64,000 nt of DNA, taken from positions 18,439,103 to 18,503,102 of the forward strand of contig OU744452.1 of the NCBI GenBank assembly GCA_916610825.1, given 5' to 3'. Shown one piece after another: positions 1 through 12,582 of the stretch. The notes beneath the pieces are model-generated. The model saw only the letters and a list, made by a program, of their open reading frames with translations. It was not told the DNA's origin and ran no database searches. Both the position numbers and the translations under genes were made by a program. This stretch comes from Haliclystus octoradiatus. Its lineage: Eukaryota; Cnidaria; Staurozoa; Stauromedusae; Haliclystidae. Position 1 is the stretch's first letter, and every line of letters begins with the position of its first letter.

Positions 1-74
1 TAAATAACTCTCGAGAGATTCATTCGGAACTTGTGAAAAAGCTCTATAGTTATATTGAATGTCTATTTGACATT

Positions 75-515
75 AATATCATGATGGTAATTTGCGATAA
101 ATATCACACAATATAATTGCAAATTTTCGAAATAATCTTACTTCATCTTCAGGCAAATTTGTGAAAGAGAGAGTTAAAAAGTTTACATGTGTATTTATAG
201 GGAGATAGTTATATATCTATTTAAATTTATCGGAATGTATTATACTTTTTAACAATAGGGAAACAATAACTGCCGAAGAGATGATGCTATACAACTGCTA
301 ATTACGGATATACGATACAAATACAATAAATTAATTATCACAAACAAAAATAAAACATTCTCAATCAATTTATCAGCGGCAAAATGTTCCTTTAAAACAT
401 TCACATGTTCATATAATAATATCTCTTTTACAATTTGCCTGAAGATGAAATAAGATTATTTTGAAAATTTGCAATTATATTGTGTGTTTTATATCGGAAA
501 TTACCATCATGATAT
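75..515. repeat. Fold-back (inverted repeat) element
   Basis: Arms at about 75-160 and 431-515 are reverse complements over roughly 85 bp with a few mismatches; about 270 bp of AT-rich spacer lies between them. A partial third copy of the arm lies at about 21550-21600. Each arm contains CTGAAGATGAA followed about 10 bases later by GAAAA, which resembles a decayed hammerhead core. No coding sequence is seen from 1 to 1200. Confidence 0.6.
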
Positions 516-1200
516 GAAAGTCTGCTTGTCGTAAAAATATTATCATTGGTTAATACAAGCATAAAACATTCACTTTCATATTACACATTACTTTTTAAAC
601 ATAGTTAGACATATATATAGCTTTAATCAATGTTTACAATTGCAATACAATTCTAGAGAAAGGGATGAATTCATTAACTAAGGACTTATCAGGTAAATGA
701 TTATGTACAAAATACTTACTTCTGATAGGAAAGTTTCTTGGTTGAAGCTGATTGATCTAAAAAATATATGATGCCAAATGTGAATTACGGCCAAAAACTA
801 AAATATGCATGGCATGATGATGGTATCGTCCATTTACAAAACCTTGGTCCTTTTGTTTAGGAAAAATGTGATAAGAAGTTAACATTCTATCGATATTGCT
901 TACAAAGAGAGAATAACGAAAGTATGCCGATATAAAAACAATAGAATGCTGTGACAATGAAAACAATCAAGCTTAAAGTTGCTAATTAATTAAATCGCTT
1001 TCAATGTTAAGAGTCGGATCTAGCTTCATTAATTGCCAATACTTCATGCACCAGCAGGTCAAATTTTCAATTGCACTTTCGAACAACCGAAAACGTGCGG
1101 ACAGATACTATGTAATTTTTGTTACGGGTTTTCAAGTGTTTGACGACGTCCACCATGATCTCCAATGAGTGGATGGAGATATAGGTGCTAAGGTGAGTAA

Positions 1201-2011
1201 CTCCTAGGTTATACGCCGTACTTGCGAGAGGCACTCCATCAAAAATGGATCAACACGCCTGAAAGTACGGCGATTAATTTTTGGGTCGACCCAAAATCGA
1301 TGTACGGCTGATCCAGGCGTACCAAACTGAAAACAGCCGTACCGGTACGCCTGAAAAAGCAATTGGAATATACGCCGTACTTTCGTGAGGAGTACCATTT
1401 CGATTTTGGAATGTTTTCGTCATTTCCAGGGGGTTTCTGTATGAATTTCTTATTGTTTCCTGCCTGTTGCTAAGTAACAGTGGTTAGTAATGGTATCACA
1501 ACAATAGCGGTGGTGTAGCATTACGTTTTAAATTCAAATACATGAATAAACTACTGTTGTGATCACATTTGAGTATTCTTTGCCATTTTTATATTTTATC
1601 ATGATTTTATCGAAAGCAAATAATCTATCTATCAATGATATATTGTTTTTGAGCACTTTAAATATGAAAATATATTAAGTATGAAGATAATATAATCTTG
1701 AGCATCGTGTTTGTAAACCAAACATATTTTAGTGGTTTTGTAAATACGCGTATGTCGACAAATAATAATTTGCAGTAAAAACTTTGCAGATTTCGAATTA
1801 AAAAGTCTTCCTATTACGTATTCTCAGAACAGAATATCACAGCTCTTCTCACAGGAAGCGGTAAAGTTCAAACAAAAATCAACTAGTACGCCACTTTTGG
1901 ATCGGCGTATAATCCCACTTTTGTAATTTTTTGTGTTTGGTCGAATTGGTATATACGGCGTACCTAAAAAAGTTGGTACGGCTCTCGAAATTACGGCGTA
2001 TAACCTAGGAG
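1201..2011. mobile_element. MITE with 20-bp TIRs and TAA target duplication
   Basis: The ends are perfect inverted repeats of 20 bp (CTCCTAGGTTATACGCCGTA), with similarity continuing further inwards. The element is flanked by TAA at 1198-1200 and 2012-2014. A 3-bp TAA/TTA duplication is the signature of PIF/Harbinger transposons. No transposase ORF is present, so this is a non-autonomous element. Sub-terminal copies of the ACGCCGTAC motif occur near 1375. Confidence 0.7.
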
Positions 2012-2849
2012 TAAAACGGATATAATTTGCATCACATGAATCACATTCATAATGATACACCACACAATTGGCGAGACAAACATGGTCGGTCTTTTATCAC
2101 GATTTCGGAAATGGTCCTTCAATAGAATAAAAACTTTAATTTTACTGATTTTAGCCTGCTTTAGCAAGAGAATTGAATAGCTATCTTTGAATATTACAGG
2201 TATGACGCAATTCAATTATAAGAAGATGATGTTTATATATTCAACATCTGTGAATCACGAACTCTTGAAAAGTACAGAATTTTAGAATTGTAATATTCTT
2301 ATGAAAAAACCGGTTTGAATGCATTCTTCATTCTAATGTAGATTACCTATAAATTATTTATTGGTACTAGTGTGAAGTCGATCCGATAAGAAATAATGAA
2401 GATCTCCGAATATTTGAATACACGTATTCGCCCGCACGTTTATTTTATAAAGGTTCTGTACTGTCACAATTTGTTAGCCATCGTTCGCACAAACAAAAAC
2501 AACGTTTTGTTCTCTGATCTTGCCTGTTTCCCTTATAACTCATAAAATGATTACATTTCCTGATGCTTCAAGAGTCATAAGATGAGAAAGGAAATATGTC
2601 TGTTGTAAATATATATACTCTATTATATAATTAAGATTTCCAAATTTCAGTACCATAACCTGACATAGTTCTTTATGATTTGAAATTCTGCTCTTGATGC
2701 AGTTTTGTATTTTTCTAGAATAAAACGATTTTGAAAAACAATTTTCCTTAGAAATCATATTGAATCCTCAGAAAATTGGGAATCATACTAAGCTATACAA
2801 GCTTTACATCAAAAAAATTATAATTAGAGACAAAACTGAGAAATGCCAT

Positions 2850-2896
2850 TTCCATTACTCGGAGTTTCACGCATTTAATTGCGATCTTCAGACAGT
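2850..2896 (-). ncRNA. Hammerhead ribozyme-like motif, solitary
   Basis: On the minus strand CTGAAGA (2891-2885) is followed by a 3-bp CGC/GCG stem II closed by a T-T mismatch, then GAAA (2868-2865), a short ACTC/GAGT stem III and a GTA cleavage triplet. Stem I is weak (two wobbles). It matches the hammerhead family at 17.96-18.50 kb but has no partner copy nearby. Confidence 0.45.
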
Positions 2897-3230
2897 CATA
2901 CTAAAAATTAACTACGGTCAATGACTTCGATCAATGCATAAATAAACAATGACATTTATCGCTATTGTTTGATTATAATTATAAATGGTTATTGGTGGTT
3001 TAGCTTAGCAATTGAAATGGAGAATCAATGCATATAATTAGACATTGTTGACCTATAGGTCAATTTGTAGGAATGATCATTTTGTATTTTTTTTTTATTA
3101 ATATTATAGCAATTGGATAGTTATTAGCTATTGATAAGCTTAAATATCATCAACTAATTGACTTAAATAATCCTCAATATTCACAAGACAGATTAATCTT
3201 AATTCACAAACACTCTACAATCATACTTAC

Positions 3231-3545
3231 CGTTATTACGTTTATCTGGTAAAATTGAGGGTAACTGCTTGTAGTAACCTTATCTGAAATCTGATTTTCA
3301 AGAAAATTCGAATCAAATAAAATACAGAGAAACTTCTCAGTCGGAACCATAATATCAATCAATAAGCTGTTGCAGCTTTGGTGATAATCACACAGACAGG
3401 TACAATGAAACAAATTCTTTACTGTTGAAGTTTTCAATTCTTTGCCTAATGTAATAGGTAAAGTGGCGCGAATATACTTCGAATGAGTTAGAGAAGCTAA
3501 CACAGATACCAAGAAGTAACGAAGGAAAATATTATCGATTAACAT
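3231..3545 (-). CDS. Signal peptide + PAN-like cysteine-rich exon, 5' exon of a secreted protein (partial)
   Basis: Minus-strand exon ending at a consensus donor (ACG|GTAAGT, phase 0). From a Met near 3545 the product starts with a hydrophobic signal peptide (MLIDNIFLRYFLVSVLASL), then a cysteine-rich segment with spacing C-x3-C-x5-C and a later Cys. The segment aligns over its length with the exon at 12583-12906 (shared E(L/I)KT, the C-x3-C-x5-C-N block, I-x-IM, F-x-C-x-L and a terminal FY), so the two are paralogues. The spacing suggests a PAN/Apple-type fold, but the match is short. Downstream exons would lie below 3231 and I could not recognise them; no exon is visible down to position 1. 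The start Met is uncertain because an upstream Met at 3587 is in frame. Confidence 0.5.
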
Positions 3546-3926
3546 GATATGCAATATTTTTATGACTATACTTTTAATTTTTGACAATCTTTTCGAGATG
3601 ATTCTATAGTGGGAGATGTAATTGTCGCATGTAGGTTATAGATATAATCACATTGATGCTATCAGAAGACGAATGAATTTAATGCAAAATAAGAACCATC
3701 TTGATGAGATATCTTACTTTAAAATAATGATTGCTATCTATCATACGATTATACCACCTGTAATACAGCGATAGCTATTACGATAACATTTTGAAGGAAG
3801 GAGCAGACAGACTTTCAGATTGGCTGTGTAGAACTCGTGATTGCGTTGGTACTAGTCCCATTTCCCAAAAGGAGCACGATCCAATCGTTAACTGATCGTG
3901 TTGTAATGATCACTTGTGAAGGCTAT

Positions 3927-4121
3927 ATGATTAAACTGTCTCTTATGATTCTGATTGTGATATTATTGGTATTGATATTATTAATACCAACGCAATCAGA
4001 CGCTTCATCTGAACAATTTGTAAGTTTGAATGCACCCTCCCTAAAATACCCCCACAATCAACACAGGGATGAAGCTAACGATGATACGCCTTCGCAAAAA
4101 TTGGTATCGGATAACTTTTAA
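3927..4121 (+). CDS. Putative small secreted peptide or first exon of a secreted protein
   Basis: From Met 3927 the frame encodes a very hydrophobic stretch of about 22 residues (MIKLSLMILIVILLVLILL) followed by a small-residue region (QSDASS), as in a signal peptide. The frame stays open to a stop at 4121 (64 residues). It also contains a consensus donor at 4019|4020 (TTT|GTAAGT, phase 0), so this may be a signal-peptide exon rather than a one-exon gene. It lies head-to-head with the PAN-like exon at 3231-3545, about 380 bp away. No homology recognised. Confidence 0.3.
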   Translation: MIKLSLMILIVILLVLILLIPTQSDASSEQFVSLNAPSLKYPHNQHRDEANDDTPSQKLVSDNF

Positions 4122-4446
4122 CAGTGATCTTTACAATATGATCATTCAACGATTGGATCGCACTTGGGGAATTAGTACTTATAGTAATGGCGTTACAAAC
4201 TCTACTCTGTCAATCTGTAACTTGAATGTTCTTCCTGAGAAAAAATTGGAAAACATTCGCCACTGTAAAGAGTAACAGTTCTGAAAGCCTACCAAAGAGG
4301 TTCTGATTAAAAACGTTATAGTGACAATGTCAAGCATTTAAATATTATCGTGATATATTTCCCATTTCATCTGCATGTACTCATTGCTAATATATGGATA
4401 ATTAATACAAATGATTATTGAATAATAAATTATTTCTTATTAAATT

Positions 4447-5091
4447 TGTAGCAAATGACAGCGATAAAAAAAAACACGGGATTTCGCAACGTATCATATA
4501 TACACAATACACAATATCATATCTCCAATGTATCATCAGGTATCTATATATACAAATTAAAAAATTACAAATCTGTAGAGTTTGAGTTTACAAAGGAAAT
4601 TATCAAATACAATTACACGGAAACTAAACAAACAACCGGGATTTTATAGAATCCGATTGCGTGTTGATTGTTGGCTTGGTCCGCCTGTTGCAAGCATTTC
4701 ATAAATAAGACAATCAGTTTTGTTTTTGCATTTATTCAAAACACAGAAAGTGTGATAACTGTTCCTGTCACTATCACGGTTTAACTGCCCGGAACAGTCA
4801 TCACACTTTCCGTGCGTTGAATAAATGCAAAAACAAAACTGATTATCTTATTTATGAAATGCTTGCAATAAGGCGGATCAAGCCAACACTCAACACGCAG
4901 TCAGATTCTATAAAATACCGGTTGTTTGTTTAATTTGCGTGTAATTGTATTTAATAATTTCCTTTGTAAATTCAAACTCTATATATTTGTAATTTTTTAT
5001 ATTGTATTTATATACCTGATGATGCCATGAAGATATGATTTGGCGAAACGTTGTGAAATCCCGCGCTTTTTATCCATGTCATTTGTTACAA
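4447..5091. repeat. Long fold-back element (about 300-bp arms)
   Basis: Left arm 4447 to about 4765 and right arm about 4795 to 5091 are reverse complements, by eye about 85% identical, with a spacer of roughly 30 bp. The outer ends read TGTAGCAAATGAC and its near-complement. The right arm carries CTGATGATGCC ... GGCGAAACG near 5010-5045, a motif resembling hammerhead/Penelope terminal sequences but with an extra base in the core. Between this element and 7477 I see no gene. Confidence 0.6.
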
Positions 5092-5689
5092 ACAAAATGA
5101 TTATTTGTAGCTGAAATTAGTTAATTGTATACAAATTTTTTTTTAATATTTTTCATAAGTTTAACCATTTTATATTCAAATTAATAGATTGTTAAACGGT
5201 ATATATATATATGTTTCAATAGCTGACTGTGTTACATGAATATAATGAGATATGCGATAGATGATGAATAAAAATCTTGAAGTTCTTAAAAATGTTAAAT
5301 ACATAGCATTAAAACTTTCCAAAAAACCAAAAGTTAATGTGCAAATCAATGTTTTATTATTTGAATGTCTATTATTAAATATATGCTATAACTGTGAATT
5401 AATATCCAAAAGCTTGGACTTCACTAAGGGTTGCATATTTCTGTTTGATATGAATAACAAGGTAACGTCCTGCGTGCATTTCGGTCAAAAGTAAAGGCAC
5501 CACGTGTTGTTGAGTATTGAAAATCGTCGGCACACATCTGGAAATAGAAGTTCATAAATACAAATTACCATAATTATCTTTCTCTAATATCAGCATGCCA
5601 TTATAATGATATCAGACTATTATATCACATCTGATTGATACGATAATATATAATGCATTTTGTACTAATGCAGGCTTGGACTAAATAAT

Positions 5690-5940
5690 GCAGCTGTATA
5701 GGGTAAAACAGCCTTGCCCATTGAACAATGAATGCCTCACATAAAGCCTTGTTTACAATGCCAAAGCTACAACCACAGAAGATCAGGAAGGTCAAAATTA
5801 CATCGGTTTGACGGAAGGAACCTTCAAACAAAGATACACGCAGCATATTATGCCATCAAAATACAGAAAATATATTAACAGCACACAACTTTAGAATACA
5901 TTTGGAGACTAAAAGATAGGAAAGAAAACTACCTTCAAAA
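5690..5940 (+). pseudogene. Penelope-like element GIY-YIG endonuclease fragment (broken)
   Basis: Plus-strand translation gives PCPLNNECLT, then YIGLTEGTFKQRYTQH and KYRKYINSTQL, the conserved core of the GIY-YIG endonuclease of Penelope-like retroelements. It is clearly related to the copy at 18685-19121. In-frame stops follow NECLT and NSTQL, and the zinc-finger-like C-terminal part is lost, so it is a dead fragment. It lies 600 bp downstream of the fold-back element at 4447-5091. Confidence 0.75.
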
Positions 5941-7028
5941 GCCATATGCTTCTACTTCGCAAAGAGTAAGATGCTTCTTCTCGTCACCTGACTTGATACG
6001 AATAACAAGAAAATTCCCAGAAATGTATTCGGGACAGTCAAAAGAGCGAATTCTTTCCTGTGAATATGGAACGTCTTTTACGCAACTAGAAAACACAAAT
6101 ATTATCATTAACAATCAATTTCACGTCATCCCAAAGTGTTGGTTGGGGTGTTGATATCAGAGTACTTGAGACGTATAACCGTTTTCTAGTATGTATAAGT
6201 TAAACAAACTGTTTACTTTGACATTAAAAAGCTTAAAGAATGGTCGCATTTATATTCTCTTCAAAGTGCGCCTTCTGAGAGACTAGGAGGAGAGTGGATT
6301 CTCAAGAAATGCTATAATTTTCTTATTGTATAATTGTTGTTCAATTATTATTGGCTGCTTTTGCTTATTATTTGTTTTCTTGTTGAAAGCTTTCCTTTCT
6401 AATCAATGAATTTAGTGATTGTTATCCAGCTATAGGGTTTATGTTTCCAAAACTAAAATTCAATAAAGTTGGGCAGTTTGTTTTGAATTGCTATTTTCTG
6501 TCAAAGATTTTGATATACTGTAAACGTTTTTGTTTGATAGCCTGGATAGCTTCTCCAGCAATCCTTGTGATATCGTTCGGACAAACACTCTGAAAATAGG
6601 CATAAAGCCCATATGCAATTTATTTTACATTCTATGAAAGTTTAGTATAATTATTTGCTTTGATTTACTTGCTGGGTAATGCTTTGCTGTGTTGGAAACT
6701 GTGAATAAAATCAACTGATATTATCAAGATGCTCTGATCAAAGTTGCTCTGATAAATCCAATTACAGACTACACAAATCAAATAATATCATGAATGCTCT
6801 AATAAATTGATTTAGACCCGATGCAAATTACTTTTTGATTCAATGTTAAACATCTATAATAGCCGGCTACTTCGTTAGTTTTGTTATACGGGACACATGA
6901 AATATTAATTAAAGAGTACGTTTTTCGAAAACCATCGGAAAATTAATGTATTTTAGCATTCTTTGACGTGAAAATTTTTGGAAGGATAAACCATGTTCAT
7001 CAATAAAAAAGAGGACAAGCGATAGAAT

Positions 7029-7307
7029 AGATGTGATTTTGCGACGTTTGGTCATATTACTAATATGACATTCTCAATCGAAAAAAATTAAAAGGATGAA
7101 AATTAAAATACACGAATATTTAATGTTCTACCTTAGCTAATACACAAGATGTGATAACAATTTTGAATATAATGTGATAAAATTCAACAAAGAATAGGCT
7201 ATACAAATTACAAAGAAAACATATTATTGACGTAAAACAATACAATTACGCAGCAAACAAATTACTCATATTAGTACAATGACGAAACGTCGCAGAATCA
7301 CGTCTAA
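7029..7307. repeat. Short fold-back element
   Basis: Arms of about 40 bp at 7029-7068 and 7266-7307 are inverted copies around ATTTTGCGACGTTTGGTCAT and its complement. The right arm contains GACGAAACGTCGC, similar to the GAAAC-bearing arms of other fold-back elements here. The spacer is AT-rich without coding potential. Confidence 0.5.
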
Positions 7308-7477
7308 TATGTTCTTTTTAAAATTATTTTCAGGATGTTTTTCATCAATGAAATTTTCATGTTCGTACTTCTAAACTTTTATTTAAAGAACCATGGTCCA
7401 AGCTCATATGACCTTTATTTACATATTCACAGACAATTGAACTATGTTAAAGTTGATGCATGGTTAAAATACTTACG

Positions 7478-7756
7478 ATTGCACGTTGACGATGCTGGGC
7501 ATTGCATTGTGTTGAACTTGAATTGAGAAATTGTGAAGTCTGCTTTGACAACAATCAACTCGATTGTAAATGACCACTCGAGTAATTGTACACATATAAC
7601 CCAAAGAAACTTGCCACCAAGGATCAAAGTCATATGAATGCGAACATGATAAATGATTGAAATTTCCATCGGGGTTTCCATCAATAACAAATGTACATTC
7701 GGTTCCCTCGTGTAAATCAACTGACATATCGCATGAATTTTCAAACAGCATAATTT
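7478..7756 (-). CDS. Fucolectin-type (FTP / F5/8-like) lectin domain exon (partial)
   Basis: Minus-strand internal exon between an acceptor (TTTTTTAG, 7757-) and a donor (CAATC|GTAAGT below 7478), phases 1 and 2. It encodes about 92 residues of an FTP (eel fucolectin/tachylectin-4/pentraxin) domain: the DGN motif, FNHLSCSHS, DPWWQVSLG, then ITRVVIYNR-x-DCC-x-SRL and NFSIQV. Family knowledge: these domains bind fucose through conserved His/Arg residues and Ca2+; the NR-x-DCC-x-RL block is diagnostic. The domain's start and end must be in neighbouring exons I could not find. It lies on the same strand and downstream of the PAN-like first exon at 12583-12906 (phase 0 donor), so it may belong to that gene only if an intermediate phase 0-to-1 exon exists. 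Confidence 0.8.
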
Positions 7757-8814
7757 CTAAAAAATATAAAAATATTGGTTACATTGATCGCGTCGAAGTG
7801 AAGATCTATTATCCAATATCTCATGCATCTATTTTCCTCAAAATTATATCCCACATTTCTGCTTATCGACAACATACTGGCTTCGAATGTTTGAAATGAC
7901 GAGGCAAGGATGCATTGATCAGTATACATACATTGCTATGCTGGAGATCTTCAAAATTTAATTCCCTCTGTACCATTTAATCCTCCATCTATTTTATCCA
8001 GTAAAAGTTTCTTCGAAAAAAACATTTCAAGGTACAACATAGCGATGAAAAATAAACAGACTTAGGTTTAAACAACGTTTCGCAATAGCTTAATTGTATT
8101 ATTTAAATTATGACCATTATTTGCGTCAAACTTCTCAGACAGATAATCGGACTTTGACTCCTATTCTGCTATATATTTGTTAGCCGTATGTATTTGTTCG
8201 CTATCTATAACTATAGACTTTGCATTTTGACATCATGGTATGTACTTGCACGTACCAATGCTTGTGGGAAATAAGATTTATTCGAAATCAAAATTGATAA
8301 ACCAGACTATTTCTCGAGCTTTCTGTCGTGTCTTTCCGTAGCAACAGCCATGAGGACAATGCGCTGACGTGCGCACTGATGTCACTTTCCAGAGGATTAG
8401 CCTCATTTCTTGTAATCAAAACAACAAAACAAAGCAAAGACTGCTGGTCATCTAAAGTTCTTTAAAGAAGAGATTGATAACCCTGGTTGCGTTACTTTGA
8501 ACAAACCGTGACCATATAGGAAGCATTTTTATGGAAGACAGATGCCAGATGAGAAAACCCTTATTATATACTATGTAATTACATCTGTTTTTGAAACTTA
8601 TTTATTCCTCAGACAATCAGTCTAATGCAGATGCGATGTTATACATATTGCTGTAATGTGATTTGCCTTACAGGAATCGATAGTTACGAGCCCTATTAAT
8701 GACAAACAATATTTAATATATTATTGTCCTAAACTGCCTATTGATAAACAATTTCCTATATAAATATTAGACATTACATATGCAAATAGATACAGTAAAA
8801 GCCAAGCTAGCCTA

Positions 8815-9059
8815 CGTACCAGCCCCGAGGTTTTTCCTGAAACCATAGGATCTGTGAACTAATGTCTGATATTTAGCCCATCGAAAATAACACCTATATA
8901 TTATTGGTAAATTATTCACACTCCGATTAACACTCTATCACAAAAGATCAATTGTCATAGAATCACTACTCTTCGTCAATCACGTCATACTCATCAGCAA
9001 CAACTCACGCTTTAGTTCACAGATCCTATGGTTTCAGGAAAATCCTCACGGCTGATACG
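8815..9059. mobile_element. Short MITE / fold-back, about 245 bp
   Basis: Terminal inverted repeats of about 50 bp: left 8815-8862 and right 9013-9059, sharing CCTGAAACCATAGGATCTGT and its complement. The middle is AT-rich and non-coding. The target duplication is not clear. The element lies in the presumed intron upstream of the FTP exon. Confidence 0.6.
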
Positions 9060-10187
9060 CACGCTAAAGACAACCATGATTTATTAGTACTATTCTGTGT
9101 TAAACTGCACATGACACGAAAAGCGTTCTTGTCATTTCAACAGTCGTTCCGAGCTTGGAAAACAGTGAATGATCTAAAATAGGGTAGATTAAACATTAAA
9201 CATCGTCATGTATACGCGTTCAAACTAAGAAATCATTGTCACCATTCTTCATCATTCAGCTTCAGCTACCTGAATCTGTGTTGAAATTTATTCGTGTCTT
9301 GTGTCATTTTAACAATACAAATGCGAATCTCACCTGTCCTTGGCATCTTGTCCTGTATTTCTTTCGCGCTCTAAAAGTGGGATACTTCACGTGAGAAATC
9401 AATAAAAACTGTATTAACTGAAACATTTCCTAATTGCTCTCGAATCCCTATATATTTCCTACGACATGATACTCTCATATCCTTATTTAACTTATTTTTC
9501 CTAGCATTTTTGATAAATCAATTTATGACAGGAAATTACCTGTAGCCGATATAGAAATTGTGCGCCAACTGATATGTACTTGAACTTGCACGCGACTTTT
9601 TTAAACATCTATTTGACCTTCTTATCCAGAAGTTAATGTTTCTTAAAGCATCCGATAAGATTGAAAATTCTCATTTGTGATGATGTCAAGTTCGAATAGT
9701 ATAGATCGACCGAGTTTTTGAACCTATAGTTTTGTTTTAATCAATCAGATTGATAGAGCTACTTCCGTTCTAATGCAATAACAATTGGTGCACCATTGCT
9801 ATAAGCCATAACTTTTCATGGATCATGAGAACGCACACAATGAGAAAACGAGAAGGAATAGAAAAACCACGAGCCAGTGAGGCAAGTAATTTCCGCCTTA
9901 CAGCTTTCTCCGGGAGTGACTCGATTGATTCAAACCAGAAAGTGGCTCAAATAGTAGCCTCGCCCAAATTGCTTTGTAAAGCACTTATATTAAACATGTT
10001 CTTGCCTTTTTCCTGTACAAGTTATTGTTTCTGAAAAATTGCAAACCAAATTAGAAATTCTTACACAAATTATGTACACACTTCATGCTCGAATTGCAAT
10101 ATTACTTACCACAAGTTAGAAAAAGGCATTGGGCTAGAAAAATGCATAATTTTATGCAGGCTATAAATGTGAAACCTGTTATTCTTA

Positions 10188-11064
10188 GGCTAGGGTTATA
10201 TGGACGCACCGAACTCAATTGAAATTAGGTGCGACACCGAAAAGCATTAAATTCGCATTTGGGGTTATACAGACGAACCAAATGTCGACGATCTTTAAAA
10301 ACTAACCAAAATGTCACGTGATAGGAAGTAGTTTTCTTTGAATTATACCGCATGGTTTGAAACCAAAGTGTTTTGTTTGCATTATTTTTCATTTTTAGCG
10401 ATTTTTCAGTTCTATTTTGCCTATCTATAGTTTGAAACTTGTATGAAGTAGTAATCTCGAAGGTTTGCAAGCATTTTTACGGGAGACAGTTTTTGTTCTA
10501 GCAAGGCATAGTACTCAGAGCAAATTAAATGCGAATTTCCATTTAGATAACGTATTATGATAAAAGCGACCCCAATTCTAGTGCTGATGCATTGTGATTG
10601 ACTAGAAGAAAGCGTTTTTAAATGTTTTAAATCATGATTTTGGAAAACATCAGCTTCCCTGTCAGCCATCTTTCAATCATATGAACAAGTCACTATAACA
10701 ACTTCCCAAAAGCGATGTTCTTTCCATCGCAATGCCATGGAAACATCCTTTAAAATGATTTATGATTTGCACATCCCCCGGTTTATTGCCATATAAGGTA
10801 GATATAGGAGCTCAGTCACGGCACCGTGAGTGGAATGTATTTAGTTCGGTGCGATGATAGCTCGCTCGTATAACGCGGCGATGAATCTAATTCATGAAGA
10901 AGAGCTCCGCACGTCAAGCCTTGACGTGCGGAGCTAGCTTGACGCACTTAATGTTTTTTGAGGAATGTTGATGAACCGAATGATGTTATACGAAGTGCGC
11001 TATCATCAGATTTTATTCGAATGAATGAATCAATTGAGTTCGGTGCGTCCATATAACCCTAGCC
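10188..11064. mobile_element. MITE with about 35-bp TIRs and TTA target duplication
   Basis: Both ends carry GGCTAGGGTTATATGGACGC continuing into ACCGAACTCAATTGA; they are inverted and essentially perfect. TTA flanks at 10185-10187 and 11065-11067 suggest a PIF/Harbinger-type non-autonomous element of 877 bp. Inside it, 10903-10935 is a perfect 16-bp hairpin with a 1-base loop. The short ORFs inside do not resemble a transposase. Confidence 0.7.
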
Positions 11065-12048
11065 TTAGAATTTTGTCTGTATAGTTTCATCTTTTGTGGG
11101 ACGTTCACTTAGTGATAGAACGTTAGATCTATTTATGCATTAGTCAATCATGGGAATAACAGATTGACTAATGCATGATTGATTGATTACCCATGGGGAA
11201 TACCTGGAAGTTAAGAATTGGCAAATGGTAAAGCCGATTAATTTGCGTGATCGATACAAGCATATATTTTTGTTAAAAACCAAGCCACGGATAAATTTTT
11301 TTATTTTGGACTGAGTGCTTGCAAAAACGATTAAATAGTAAAGGTTATAGCATTGCAGAGTGACTTTCCTGTTGCCACAATTCATACAAATATTAAAAAG
11401 ACTATTTTAAAAACATGTACGACGCATCGTGATTGAAATAAAGATTCATTAATTCATTCATCAATTCCCTGCTATTTTCTGTGGTCGGGTGGCCTTGCTC
11501 TCAATTGACTGCTGCATATTAACGTTTGGAAGATCCGAATTATATGTAGAGAGTCTTTGCAATTGGGTCCCTTTGCAACAATAATTATATTCTCAATTAA
11601 ACATAGGGAACGCAATCAGTGCAATTAATAATACTCAGCTTGGAATGAGAATTTAAAAACCAGCTGCAGTCATAGTTAATTAATTACCATCTGCCTCAGA
11701 GAGGGCGATGAAGCGTGGCTTATAGTTTGAATACAATTATTTTACTCTATATATAGTGCTTTAATCATTATCAACTGAAAAAACTGAATTATTCAATAAG
11801 ACTTATCGAAATTTCTTAAATATAATTAAATCGATTTATTTTTGTATTCACATATTTTGTATCTAAATCAACATTTATTGTTGTTTTACAGAAATAAAAG
11901 AAATTCATTCATTCGTTCAACTGCATTATATTGTATTGTTATGATACTAAAATTTCTATGCATTCTCAGAAGTATAACATCTATATATTCTTCAAAAAAC
12001 ATTTCCTCAAACCCCGCCTCAAACAATATCTATATGAAATCCATCCTT

Positions 12049-12074
12049 TATATATATATATATATATATATATA
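12049..12074. repeat. (AT)n microsatellite
   Basis: About 13 TA units in an otherwise unremarkable AT-rich stretch. I see no gene between 11065 and 12582. Confidence 0.9.
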
Positions 12075-12582
12075 ATAAATAAATCAATAACTAGGAGCTT
12101 TATAACTTCATAAGCGGACATGACACACTCTATATATTATGGTATCTTGTTTTCCTGCATATTTTTTGAGGCAAATGTCAGTCCAGTTGTTTGGTTATTA
12201 AATTTAACATTCATAAAAGTGATTCCGCCATCAAAATTAAAAGTATATATAATCTGTAACTACAATTAGATTTCTTATATATTTACTGATGTTTTGATCA
12301 TAACTTGTGACTAACCATTCTCAAGTTAAAATCATGTTATCAATATCATATTTGTATGAATTTCTGACAGTTGCTTTAAATTTTGTTTCCCATGTATAAA
12401 TACAGTCCGTCCTACAGTGTCATGGACTTCGGATTGTGTAGTTGAAATGTTGTAAGCGTTATAGGAGTAACTATACTAGAAACTCAAACGTGAACTTGAA
12501 AAGTTACATGGCCTAAGTGTCAGATAGTGACAGATATGTGGATAAGCTATAGTGAAGTTGCAGTTATACTATAAAGACTTAC

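Noticed and set aside
5005-5050. Hammerhead ribozyme in the right arm of the 4447-5091 palindrome
   Set aside because: CTGATGA and GAAAC are present with a GCC/GGC stem, but an extra T breaks the core and no valid cleavage triplet follows stem III.
7741-7929. Upstream exon of the FTP domain (frame with RYWIIDLHFDA)
   Set aside because: Joining it would need a roughly 40-bp intron with a weak donor, and the sequence does not match the start of an FTP domain.
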